Source of the DNA: Halobacteriovoraceae bacterium
GTDB taxonomy: Bacteria > Bdellovibrionota > Bacteriovoracia > Bacteriovoracales > Bacteriovoracaceae
Direction: 5' to 3'
Length of the DNA stretch: 5,788 nt
NCBI GenBank assembly: GCA_018663815.1
Contig: JABJPQ010000054.1
Coordinates: forward strand, 1 to 5,788
Positions 1 to 5,788 of this stretch are shown here, in pieces (the stretch's first letter is position 1; every line of letters begins with the position of its first letter). The position numbers and the translations under genes are program-made. The notes beneath the pieces were generated by a model. That model was given only the letters and a program-made list of their open reading frames with translations, did no database searches and had not been told where the DNA came from.

Positions 1-21
1 AAAAAATATTACATATTAATA

Positions 22-51
22 TAAATTATTTTAAATTATTTTAAATACTTC
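22..51. repeat. Tandem 10-bp direct repeat in the prkA leader
   Basis: TAAATTATTT occurs twice in perfect tandem at 22-31 and 32-41, followed by a degenerate third unit beginning at 42 (TAAATACTT). A further perfect copy lies at 111-120. The spacing is close to one helical turn, so the array could be a protein-binding site or a curved AT-rich upstream element. It could also be chance in very AT-rich DNA. The repeat is directly visible; any function is inference. Confidence 0.5.
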
Positions 52-67
52 AATATACTGGTAAAAT
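40..67 (+). promoter_or_regulatory. Candidate promoter for the prkA-yhbH-spoVR operon
   Basis: TAAAAT at 62-67 is preceded by TGG at 59-61, which gives an extended -10 (TGn) element. A weak -35-like TTTAAA lies 16 bp upstream at 40-45. This would start transcription near position 74, leaving a leader of about 70 nt before the prkA start codon. The region is so AT-rich that -10-like hexamers are common by chance, so the call is tentative. No clear sigma-54 GG-N10-GC box was seen. In enterobacteria this gene family is driven by starvation regulators, but no such control can be read here. Confidence 0.3.
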
Positions 68-71
68 ATAT

Positions 72-95
72 TGAGAGAATTATGGAAAGTTCTCA
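72..95 (+). other. Small hairpin in the prkA leader
   Basis: TGAGA at 72-76 can pair with TCTCA at 91-95, extended by a G-U pair between 77 and 90. An alternative register pairs GAGAA (75-79) with TTCTC (90-94). Either gives a 5-6 bp stem with an A/T-rich loop in the predicted 5' untranslated region. There is no U-tract after it, so it is not a terminator. It could affect mRNA stability or simply be chance. Confidence 0.2.
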
Positions 96-110
96 CTAAA
101 AGAATAATTT

Positions 111-120
111 TAAATTATTT
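111..120. repeat. Third perfect copy of the leader repeat TAAATTATTT
   Basis: This copy is identical to the units at 22-31 and 32-41, and in the same orientation. It lies just upstream of the prkA Shine-Dalgarno site and, if the candidate promoter is right, inside the transcribed leader. Repeats on both sides of the putative promoter would suit a repressor or DNA-looping arrangement, but this is speculative. Confidence 0.4.
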
Positions 121-133
121 AGCATCAAGTCCC

Positions 134-138
134 GGAGG
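134..138 (+). promoter_or_regulatory. Ribosome binding site of prkA
   Basis: GGAGG at 134-138 is a near-perfect anti-16S match, 5 nt before the ATG at 144. It fixes that ATG as the start and is the first strong Shine-Dalgarno sequence in the leader. Confidence 0.85.
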
Positions 139-143
139 ATATA

Positions 144-2198
144 ATGAGTATCGATATTCAAAATTTTATTGAAAAAAACTATTCACAAAAAGATTTTTCA
201 CATCTTCATTGGGAAGGAAGTTTTCAAGATTATCTAGATCTAGTTCAAAAAGATCCTCAGGTATGTAGAAATGCATTTCAAAGAATTCACGATATGATTA
301 TGGGCTATGGGACGTCTACATATACAGAGTATAAAAAAGAAATAACTCGCTATCACTTTTTTAATGATCCGATGGAAAATGGCAAAGATGCCATTTTTGG
401 GATTGATGTACATCTTATGAAACTCGTTAACTTTTTTAAATCAGCTGCGAAGGGATATGGTACAGAGAAAAGAGTATTACTTTTGCATGGTCCTGTTGGG
501 TCGGCTAAATCATCAATTTCAAGACTACTGAAAAAAGGATTGGAATTATATTCAAAAACCGATGAAGGTGCTATTTATACTTATGAGTGGAGAGATGACG
601 AAGAGACAGATATTCTTGGTGGAGCTAAACTTTTTAAAAGTCCAATGCATGAGGAACCACTAAAGCTTATTCCTTTGGAAGTAAGAAAGCAGTTTTTAGA
701 AGAGTTAAATAGTAGCGTAGAATCTCAGCATAGATTAAAAATAAAAGGAGAAGTTAATCCAGCTTGTCGTTTTATATTGTCTGCTTATATGAAAAAATAT
801 GGTGGTGACTGGAATAAAGCTATGTCTCATATAAGAGTTAACCGGCTAGTACTTTCTGAGAAAGATAGAATTGGGATTGGAACATTTCAGCCTAAAGATG
901 AAAAGAATCAAGACTCTACTGAGCTAACGGGAGATATAAATTATCGAAAGATTGCATTATATGGCTCAGACTCTGATCCAAGGGCATTTAACTTTGATGG
1001 TGAGTTTAACGTTGCGAACCGTGGTATTGTTGAATTTATCGAGATGTTAAAACTTGATGTTGCCTTTTTATATGACCTTTTAGGTGCCTCTCAAGAACAA
1101 TCAATTAAGCCTAAAAAGTTTGCTCAAACAGATATTGATGAAGTTATTTTAGGTCATACAAATGAGCCCGAGTTTAGAAAGCTTCAATCGAATGAGTTTA
1201 TGGAAGCTTTACGAGATAGAACAGTTAAAATTGATGTTCCTTATATTACGAGACTTGATCAAGAAGTCCGCATTTATCAAAAAGATTTTAATAGCGAAAC
1301 GATTCCCCATATGCATATTGCGCCTCATACTTTAGAGATGGCTAGTTTGTGGGCCATACTTTCTAGGTTGGAAGAACCAAAAAAAGCAGATCTGACAAAA
1401 CTGCAAAAATTAAAACTATACAATGGTAAAACATTGCCAGGTTATAATGAGGACAATGTTAAGGAACTTAGAAAAGAAGCGATTAGAGAGGGATTAGACG
1501 GTATTTCACCAAGATATATTCAAGATAAAATTTCTAATTCAATCGTTAAAAATTCGCATAATGGTTGCTTAAATCCTTTTATGGTTTTTAACGAATTAGA
1601 GTCGGGTCTTAAGCATCACAGTTTGGTTAGCTCTAAAGATCAACTTGAAGGCTTTAAAGAATCTTTGGCCGTTGCAAGACAAGAATATGAAGATATTGTT
1701 AAAAATGATGTTCAAAAAGCTATCAGTGTTGATGAGACGGCCATTGAAACCTTATGTGCCAATTATATTGATCACGTTAAAGCTTATACACAAAAAGAAA
1801 AACTTAGGAATAAATATTCTGGAAAACTTGAAGATGCAGATGAAAGATTTATGCGCTCGATAGAAGAAAAAATTGATATTTCTGAATCAATAAAAAATGA
1901 TTATCGGCGAGAGATTATGCATTTTATAGGTGCCTTGGCCATTGAGGGAAAACAATTTGATTACAAAATGAATGAAACTCTTCATCGCGCTTTAGAACTA
2001 AAGTTGTTTGAGGACCAAAAAGACTCAATCAAACTAACAACAATAATTTCGAATGTCGTAGATAAACAAACTCAGCAAAAAATTGATGTTGTTAAAACGC
2101 GTTTGATGGAAAAATTTGGCTATTGTGATATTTGTGCAACTGATACCTTGAATTATGTTTCAAGTATTTTTGCCAAAGGTGACTCAATAAAATCTTAA
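144..2198 (+). CDS. prkA: PrkA/YeaG-family AAA+ serine protein kinase-type protein
   Basis: This is a cytoplasmic ATP-dependent regulatory protein. The family was described as a serine kinase (YeaG in E. coli, PrkA in Bacillus), and ATP-dependent protease activity has also been proposed for Bacillus PrkA. The AAA+ part covers about residues 20-400. It contains a P-loop at 116-124 (G-P-V-G-S-A-K-S-S), the family motif [11 protein letters not shown] (167-177), [14 protein letters not shown] (244-257), the RGIVEFIEM Walker-B-like segment (293-301), the sensor-like HTNEPEF (338-344) and the arginine-containing ALRDR (355-359). The PrkA C-terminal domain follows at about 440-680, including the segments [15 protein letters not shown] and [13 protein letters not shown]. 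The sequence looks closer to Bacillus PrkA than to E. coli YeaG. At 684 residues it exceeds the usual 630-645, mainly through extra sequence near 148-165 and 189-205. The glycine usually found before the P-loop lysine is Ala121. It is the first gene of the operon, with yhbH 21 bp downstream. Family assignment is secure; the exact activity and substrate are not. Confidence 0.95.
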   Translation: MSIDIQNFIEKNYSQKDFSHLHWEGSFQDYLDLVQKDPQVCRNAFQRIHDMIMGYGTSTYTEYKKEITRYHFFNDPMENGKDAIFGIDVHLMKLVNFFKSAAKGYGTEKRVLLLHGPVGSAKSSISRLLKKGLELYSKTDEGAIYTYEWRDDEETDILGGAKLFKSPMHEEPLKLIPLEVRKQFLEELNSSVESQHRLKIKGEVNPACRFILSAYMKKYGGDWNKAMSHIRVNRLVLSEKDRIGIGTFQPKDEKNQDSTELTGDINYRKIALYGSDSDPRAFNFDGEFNVANRGIVEFIEMLKLDVAFLYDLLGASQEQSIKPKKFAQTDIDEVILGHTNEPEFRKLQSNEFMEALRDRTVKIDVPYITRLDQEVRIYQKDFNSETIPHMHIAPHTLEMASLWAILSRLEEPKKADLTKLQKLKLYNGKTLPGYNEDNVKELRKEAIREGLDGISPRYIQDKISNSIVKNSHNGCLNPFMVFNELESGLKHHSLVSSKDQLEGFKESLAVARQEYEDIVKNDVQKAISVDETAIETLCANYIDHVKAYTQKEKLRNKYSGKLEDADERFMRSIEEKIDISESIKNDYRREIMHFIGALAIEGKQFDYKMNETLHRALELKLFEDQKDSIKLTTIISNVVDKQTQQKIDVVKTRLMEKFGYCDICATDTLNYVSSIFAKGDSIKS

Positions 2199-2210
2199 GG
2201 AAAAGTTCTA

Positions 2211-2215
2211 GGAGG
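2211..2215 (+). promoter_or_regulatory. Ribosome binding site that decides the GTG start of yhbH
   Basis: GGAGG at 2211-2215 sits 4 nt before GTG at 2220. The nearest in-frame ATG would remove the conserved N-terminal segment, so the GTG is preferred. A second weaker purine run, AAGGA, overlaps the prkA stop at 2197-2201. Confidence 0.8.
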
Positions 2216-2219
2216 AACG

Positions 2220-3335
2220 GTGGATCATCCTATTAAAAAAGACCATGCTCGCTTTCGAAAGATTGTGAAGGGAAAGATCAGAGATAATCTTCGTAAGTAT
2301 GTTTCTCAGGGTCAGCAAATAATACCTAAAGGCAATGATCAGTTTAAAATTCCTATGCCAAGTATTGATATTCCTCGTTTTCGTTTTGGGGATAAATCTG
2401 AAGGTGGAGCGGGCCAAGGTGATGGTCAACCCGGTGATCCTGTTGATGGTCAACCAGGAGACGGTGAGCCTGGGCAAGGTGAGGCAGGAGAAGGTGAAGG
2501 TAATAAAGAACTGGAAGTTGAAATGGGGGTTGATGAATTGGCGACCATTTTGGGTGAGGAATTAGAGTTACCTAAGATTGAACCAAAAGGGAAAAATCAA
2601 CTTTCTTCAACCGTTGACAAGTACACATCTATTGGGACAACTGGTCCAGATTCCCTGAGACATCTTAAACGAACCTATAAGCAGGCTTTGAAAAGGCAAA
2701 TATCAATGGGGATTTACGATCCACAGAATCCCGTTGTTGTACCACATCGACAAGATTATAGATATCGAGCTGCTGATACAAAAATTGAAATGCAAAATTC
2801 AGCTGTTGTTATCTATATGATGGACGTTTCTGGATCGATGGGTGAAGAACAAAAAGAAATAGTGCGAACTGAATCTTTTTGGATAAATCTTTGGCTTAAA
2901 AGTCAGTATAAAGATATTGAAATTCGCTATATTATTCATGATGCTACTGCAAAAGAAGTTGATGAAGACACCTTCTTTCGTACCAGGGAGAGTGGTGGAA
3001 CACTTATTTCGTCTGCGCTTAAATTATGTAAAGAAATTATTGAAACAGATTATAACCCTAATGAATGGAATATATATCCATTTCATTTCAGTGATGGGGA
3101 TAACTGGTCAGCAGATGATACAAAATCATGTTTGCAACTTTTGGATGATTTTATCTTACCGAACTCTAACATGTTTTGTTATGGCCAAGTCGAGAGTCGA
3201 TATGGCTCAGGCCAGTTCTACAAAGATCTTAATCAAAAGTATGGTAGTGAACATGATGAAGTTATTTTGAGTAAAATTAAAAACAAAGAGGCTATCTTAG
3301 ATTCTATTAAAGAATTTTTGGGAAAGGGTAAATAA
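2220..3335 (+). CDS. yhbH: YeaH/YhbH-family (DUF444) von Willebrand A domain protein
   Basis: This 371-residue cytoplasmic protein is the usual partner of PrkA. E. coli YeaH is about 427 residues and Bacillus YhbH about 390. The N-terminus (1-58) is basic and family-typical ([20 protein letters not shown]). A flexible Gly/Gln/Asp/Glu-rich linker occupies about 60-95 and includes two DGQPGD units. An acidic stretch (about 96-120) precedes a conserved middle region. The C-terminal von Willebrand A domain (about 193-365) has an intact metal-ion adhesion site: D202-x-S204-x-S206, T261 in ESGGT, and D292 in FHFSDGDNW. Such domains bind partners through Mg2+, so a scaffold or adaptor role for PrkA or SpoVR is a fair inference. 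It starts with GTG, supported by GGAGG 4 nt upstream. Its stop codon overlaps the spoVR start by one base (TAATG), which indicates translational coupling. No signal peptide or membrane segment is seen. Confidence 0.93.
   Translation: MDHPIKKDHARFRKIVKGKIRDNLRKYVSQGQQIIPKGNDQFKIPMPSIDIPRFRFGDKSEGGAGQGDGQPGDPVDGQPGDGEPGQGEAGEGEGNKELEVEMGVDELATILGEELELPKIEPKGKNQLSSTVDKYTSIGTTGPDSLRHLKRTYKQALKRQISMGIYDPQNPVVVPHRQDYRYRAADTKIEMQNSAVVIYMMDVSGSMGEEQKEIVRTESFWINLWLKSQYKDIEIRYIIHDATAKEVDEDTFFRTRESGGTLISSALKLCKEIIETDYNPNEWNIYPFHFSDGDNWSADDTKSCLQLLDDFILPNSNMFCYGQVESRYGSGQFYKDLNQKYGSEHDEVILSKIKNKEAILDSIKEFLGKGK
2397..2501 (+). repeat. Gly/Asp/Gln-rich low-complexity coding segment with a 24-bp tandem unit
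   Basis: This stretch encodes about residues 60-94 of the YhbH-like protein. It is dominated by Gly with Asp, Glu, Gln and Pro. Two near-identical 24-bp units begin at 2421 and 2445 (each GATGGTCAACC), encoding DGQPGDPV and DGQPGDGE. It is locally richer in G than its surroundings. Glycine-rich linkers at this place are usual in the family; the duplicated unit suggests the linker length varies by slippage. Confidence 0.6.
3320..3328 (+). promoter_or_regulatory. Ribosome binding site of spoVR inside the yhbH end
   Basis: The purine run GGGAAAGGG lies 6 nt before the ATG at 3335, within the last yhbH codons. Together with the TAATG stop/start overlap it supports this ATG as the spoVR start, reached by coupled or re-initiating ribosomes. 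Confidence 0.65.
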
Positions 3336-4846
3336 TGTTAAGAACAAAATCCATTTCGGGAGATTTGTTAAAATTACAAAAAGAGATTCAAGGTTATGCT
3401 GACGAGTACGGACTTGATTACTTTCCTCAAATCTTTGAGATGTGTGATTATGATACGATTAATATTTTAGCGGCTCAAGGTGGTTTTCCAATTAGATATC
3501 CTCATTGGAAATTTGGGATGGATTACGATCAACTCTCTAAGGGGTATCGTTACGGGATCCAAAAAATTTATGAAATGGTTATTAACACTGATCCTTGTTA
3601 TGCTTACTTACTTGAGGTTAATAACTGGTTAGATCAAAAACTTGTTATGGCCCATGTCTATGGTCATAATGATTTTTTTAAAAACAATATGTGGTTTGCT
3701 AATACTAATCGAAACATGATGGATGTTATGGCCAATCATGGCTCAAAAATCCGCAGATATATGGAACGATACGGGACAGAGAAAGTTGAACTTTTTATTG
3801 ATAAAGTTCTCTCAATAGAAAATTTGATTGATATAAATAATCTTTTTGAAACTTCTGATGTTTTACAAAGTCGAAAAGATAAATTAAAAAAATTCAATCA
3901 AGAAAAAGCCACCGGTGGATACATGGTGGATGATAGATCCCAAGCCTTAAAATCATTTATGCGCACTAAAGATAAACAAGATCAGGCTGAATTTGATGGA
4001 CCTGAGCCACTAAAAAGTAGTGTTGGGGCCGAGAAAGTTAGTTATAAAGGGCAACGTGATATTTTGAAATTTCTGATTGAGCATGCTCCTATGGAGGATT
4101 GGGAGTTAGATGTTCTGGCTTGTCTTAGAGAGGAAGCTTATTATTTTCTTCCTCAGAGAATGACTAAAATAATGAATGAAGGTTGGGCCAGTTATTGGCA
4201 TTCAAAAATTTTAAACTACAAAGCGCTTGATTCATCTGAGTTTATTGACTTTGCCAGCAAGCACGCTGGTGTCATGGCCATGAGTAAGAAAAATATTAAT
4301 CCTTATAAGATTGGGATCGAACTATTTCGTGATATTGAGTTTCGCTGGAATACAGGACGATTTGGAAAGGAATATAATGAATGCACCAATATGCATGCCA
4401 AAGAAAACTGGGATACGAAAGCTGGTTTAGGGCGACAAAAGATTTTTGAAATCAGAAAAACTCACAATGATATTTCTTTTATTAATGAATTTTTAACACC
4501 AGAGTTTTGTAATCGCCAACAACTTTTTACTTATAAATATAATCCTCGCACGAGTAGGATGGAGATTGATAAGCGAGATTTTGAGGATATAAAGCATAAA
4601 TTACTAACTCAGTTAACAAACTTTGGCTCTCCCATTATTCAAATTGAAGATGCAAACTATAAGAACAGAAAAGAACTACTGTTAAAGCATATTCACGCAG
4701 GAGTTGATTTAGATATGCAATTTGCAGGAGAGACGATAAAAAATATTTATCATATGTGGAAGAGGCCAGTTAACTTAACCACCAGCTACGAGGATAAAGA
4801 AGTCGTTTTTACTTTTGATGGTAAGGAACTTAAAACAAGTTCTTAA
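3335..4846 (+). CDS. spoVR: SpoVR/YcgB-family protein
   Basis: This 503-residue cytoplasmic protein is close in length to E. coli YcgB (about 510). SpoVR is needed for normal spore cortex formation in Bacillus, yet the family is widespread in non-spore-formers, where it travels with PrkA and YeaH; its biochemical activity is unknown. Family signatures visible here include GGFPIRYPHWKFGMDYDQLS (49-68), YGIQKIYEMVINTDPCYAYLL (73-93), MAHVYGHNDFFKNN (105-118), PQRMTKIMNEGWASYWHS (273-290) and NPYKIGIELFRDIE (322-335). The invariant-looking His107, His111, Glu282 and His289 could form a metal or active site, which is inference. The C-terminal part (about 385-500) is less charged and strand-rich. 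There is no signal peptide or membrane helix, so a cytosolic location is expected. The start is coupled to the yhbH stop. The last 17 bp overlap the convergent protease gene. Confidence 0.95.
   Translation: MLRTKSISGDLLKLQKEIQGYADEYGLDYFPQIFEMCDYDTINILAAQGGFPIRYPHWKFGMDYDQLSKGYRYGIQKIYEMVINTDPCYAYLLEVNNWLDQKLVMAHVYGHNDFFKNNMWFANTNRNMMDVMANHGSKIRRYMERYGTEKVELFIDKVLSIENLIDINNLFETSDVLQSRKDKLKKFNQEKATGGYMVDDRSQALKSFMRTKDKQDQAEFDGPEPLKSSVGAEKVSYKGQRDILKFLIEHAPMEDWELDVLACLREEAYYFLPQRMTKIMNEGWASYWHSKILNYKALDSSEFIDFASKHAGVMAMSKKNINPYKIGIELFRDIEFRWNTGRFGKEYNECTNMHAKENWDTKAGLGRQKIFEIRKTHNDISFINEFLTPEFCNRQQLFTYKYNPRTSRMEIDKRDFEDIKHKLLTQLTNFGSPIIQIEDANYKNRKELLLKHIHAGVDLDMQFAGETIKNIYHMWKRPVNLTTSYEDKEVVFTFDGKELKTSS
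4824..4844. terminator. Inverted repeat in the convergent overlap, possible bidirectional terminator
   Basis: GAACTT at 4826-4831 pairs perfectly with AAGTTC at 4837-4842 around a 5-nt AAAAC loop. One G-U pair and one A-U pair extend it to 8 bp (4824-4844). It spans the overlap of the spoVR and protease stop codons, where a shared terminator would be expected. Neither strand shows a clean U-tract after the stem (the plus strand continues AATATTGCGTGTTTTA), so intrinsic termination would be weak. Confidence 0.35.
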
Positions 4847-5609
4847 TATTGCGTGTTTTAGAAAGTAGCAAAACGGACAAAACTCCAATTAAAAATGAGA
4901 AGAGTGATTTATTCCCTCCATTTGATTGGTCACCGTCAAGACTAATACTTCCACAGTTTCCAATCGCCGATAAGCCAAGCAAATCCAGCTCAGATTCATG
5001 AGGATATAAGTAACTGACTCCATCGATATCATCCATTCCAAGCCATTTTTGGAATTTTCCCGAGATACTATAATACATGAGATTATATTTATATTCGGAA
5101 TGACCGAGTCCAAAAGCATGGCCTATTTCATGGGCTATGACTGCTTCTTGATCACCACTTGAAAGGCTTGGTAAACCTGAGTTTGCATGAGCATTTAAAA
5201 TGAGAACCGCTTTGCATGTATCACCAGAGCAATTCATAACTGCAGAGCCAAGAATTCCGGCACTAGAAAAATCTGTGGCACTATCGTTACATCCAGCCAA
5301 GATAGAATTGTTGGGAACTTTCGCTAAAGCAGATGAATGGGTGTCCCCTGAAATATCAATATCACTGCGTATTCCTTTTACACTTAAGTAAAGAGAAGAG
5401 GTGGGGACATTATTCCAAAACCTTTTAACAGCTGATTTAATTAAACTCTCGTATTGGTTGGTGCTAAAGCCTGCTCCAGAGCAATCAGTATTGGCAATGT
5501 AGATATCAATTTCATTACTTTCAAAGCCTCGCGCTGTATTGGGCTCTAGCGTCCATGCTTGTGCTTGTGAGCAAATTAATAAATAAAATAGTAAAATCGT
5601 TTTTTTCAT
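4830..5609 (-). CDS. Secreted matrixin-like (M10-type metzincin) zinc metalloprotease with C-terminal anchor
   Basis: The 259-residue product begins with a typical signal peptide: two lysines, the hydrophobic core ILLFYLLIC, and predicted cleavage after AQA-18. The catalytic domain follows at once (about 24-205). It has an opening strand IDIYI, helix AVKRFWNNVP, zinc site HEIGHAFGLGH (160-170; His160, His164, His170, catalytic Glu161) and a Met-turn at Met178 (YNLMYYS). This is the metzincin/matrixin pattern. No PRCGxPD cysteine-switch prodomain is present. The tail has Cys219-Gly220, a Gly/Asn/Asp-rich linker (225-233), a hydrophobic helix (235-250) and a basic end (KTRNIK), so the protein is probably membrane-anchored or processed by a sorting enzyme. 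C43/C107 and C127/C132 could form disulfides, leaving Cys219 free. The start codon lacks a good Shine-Dalgarno site but lies 2 nt after the upstream gene's stop, so coupled translation is likely. The substrate is unknown. Confidence 0.88.
   Translation of the reverse strand: MKKTILLFYLLICSQAQAWTLEPNTARGFESNEIDIYIANTDCSGAGFSTNQYESLIKSAVKRFWNNVPTSSLYLSVKGIRSDIDISGDTHSSALAKVPNNSILAGCNDSATDFSSAGILGSAVMNCSGDTCKAVLILNAHANSGLPSLSSGDQEAVIAHEIGHAFGLGHSEYKYNLMYYSISGKFQKWLGMDDIDGVSYLYPHESELDLLGLSAIGNCGSISLDGDQSNGGNKSLFSFLIGVLSVLLLSKTRNIKNLF
5042..5131 (-). other. Zinc-binding site and Met-turn coding segment of the metalloprotease
   Basis: This segment encodes residues 160-189. It carries the three zinc-ligand histidines and the general-base glutamate of HExxHxxGxxH, then the Met-turn methionine eight residues after the last histidine. 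That short spacing fits the matrixin branch of metzincins rather than the longer astacin or adamalysin spacing. All key residues are intact, so the enzyme should be active. Confidence 0.8.
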
Positions 5610-5611
5610 AG

Positions 5612-5788
5612 TTATTGGTAGTAGTTAAAGGTGAGTAAATAATTAAAAGCTTTATTTTCCAGTTTTTTAAAACTCATCATTTGAAGATCGTAACGTATAC
5701 TAAACTGCCTGTTACTTAAAACGTACTCAACTCCAAAATCGAGAGTTGAATAGTAAGTCGTGACTGTTTTCGTAGGCGAAGGAAATGT
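5612..5788 (-). CDS. C-terminal fragment of a probable outer-membrane beta-barrel protein (partial)
   Basis: An open frame runs from the window edge at 5788 to a TAA at 5614-5612 and gives 58 residues; its start lies outside the window. Three segments alternate polar with aromatic or aliphatic residues, as membrane beta-strands do: about 11-24 (TYYSTLDFGVEYVL), 28-40 (RQFSIRYDLQMMS) and 47-57 (AFNYLLTFNYY). They are separated by short polar turns. Such a chain ending in aromatic residues suits an outer-membrane barrel, although the last residue is Gln rather than the usual Phe. It ends 2 bp before the metalloprotease start, so the two genes are very likely co-transcribed. No specific family can be named from so little sequence. 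Confidence 0.6.
   Translation of the reverse strand, partial: TFPSPTKTVTTYYSTLDFGVEYVLSNRQFSIRYDLQMMSFKKLENKAFNYLLTFNYYQ

Noticed and set aside
2124..2135. C-D-I-C near the PrkA C-terminus as a zinc knuckle
   Set aside because: No second cysteine or histidine pair lies nearby, so a zinc-binding fold cannot be supported.
2208..2477. An 89-codon minus-strand open frame over the start of yhbH
   Set aside because: It is antisense to the conserved N-terminus and Gly-rich linker of the YhbH-like protein and has no convincing ribosome binding site or domain.
144..4846. The AAA+ / von Willebrand A / SpoVR trio as a new defence system
   Set aside because: All three are recognisable members of a widespread, known stress-related module, and no nuclease, toxin or mobile-element context is present.
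5200..5391. A 63-codon plus-strand open frame inside the metalloprotease gene
   Set aside because: It is antisense to a clear signal-peptide protease with an intact active site, and its translation shows no recognisable domain.
5571..5573. Cys13 of the protease signal peptide as a lipoprotein attachment site
   Set aside because: The residue before it is Ile, which does not fit the lipobox, and a good signal-peptidase I site (AQA) follows at residue 18.
1..5788. Frequent GATC sites as a methylation or regulatory signal
   Set aside because: The number seen is about what base composition predicts and the sites are spread evenly.

Overview
The window is an AT-rich, densely packed bacterial segment. 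It holds three co-directional plus-strand genes, followed by two minus-strand genes that converge on them. The plus-strand proteins are clearly recognisable. In order they are a PrkA/YeaG-family AAA+ serine kinase-type protein (144-2198), a YeaH/YhbH-family (DUF444) von Willebrand A protein (2220-3335) and a SpoVR/YcgB-family protein (3335-4846). This is the conserved prkA-yhbH-spoVR module: yeaG-yeaH and ycgB in enterobacteria, with prkA, yhbH and spoVR as separate loci in Bacillus. It is linked to stationary-phase and starvation responses in enterobacteria and to sporulation in Bacillus.

The three genes form a tight operon. A 143-bp AT-rich leader with short direct repeats and a candidate extended -10 promoter precedes prkA. 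A 21-bp gap with a strong Shine-Dalgarno site separates prkA from yhbH, which starts with GTG. yhbH and spoVR are joined by a TAATG stop/start overlap. The order and coupling suggest that the three products are made together and act in one pathway. Their shared biochemical role is still poorly defined in any organism.

On the minus strand, a secreted matrixin-like zinc metalloprotease (5609 to 4830) overlaps the end of spoVR tail-to-tail by 17 bp. A small inverted repeat spans that overlap. The protease has a signal peptide, the full HExxHxxGxxH zinc site and Met-turn, no visible inhibitory prodomain, and a C-terminal tail (Cys-Gly, Gly/Asn-rich linker, hydrophobic helix, basic end) that resembles a protein-sorting signal. 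Two bases upstream of its start ends a partial gene (5788 to 5612) whose 58 visible residues look like the C-terminal strands of an outer-membrane beta-barrel.

The organism is probably a Gram-negative, low-GC bacterium. The predicted outer-membrane protein, the PrkA/YeaH/SpoVR trio, the matrixin with a sorting-like tail and the AT-rich composition would fit a Bdellovibrionota/Bacteriovoracaceae-type predatory or marine bacterium. That assignment is inference from gene style, not proof. I found no RNA genes, CRISPR array, insertion sequence or phage gene, and no clear sign of a wholly undescribed system. The points most worth checking are the protease's C-terminal tail, the altered Walker A motif and insertions in PrkA, and the hairpin in the convergent overlap.
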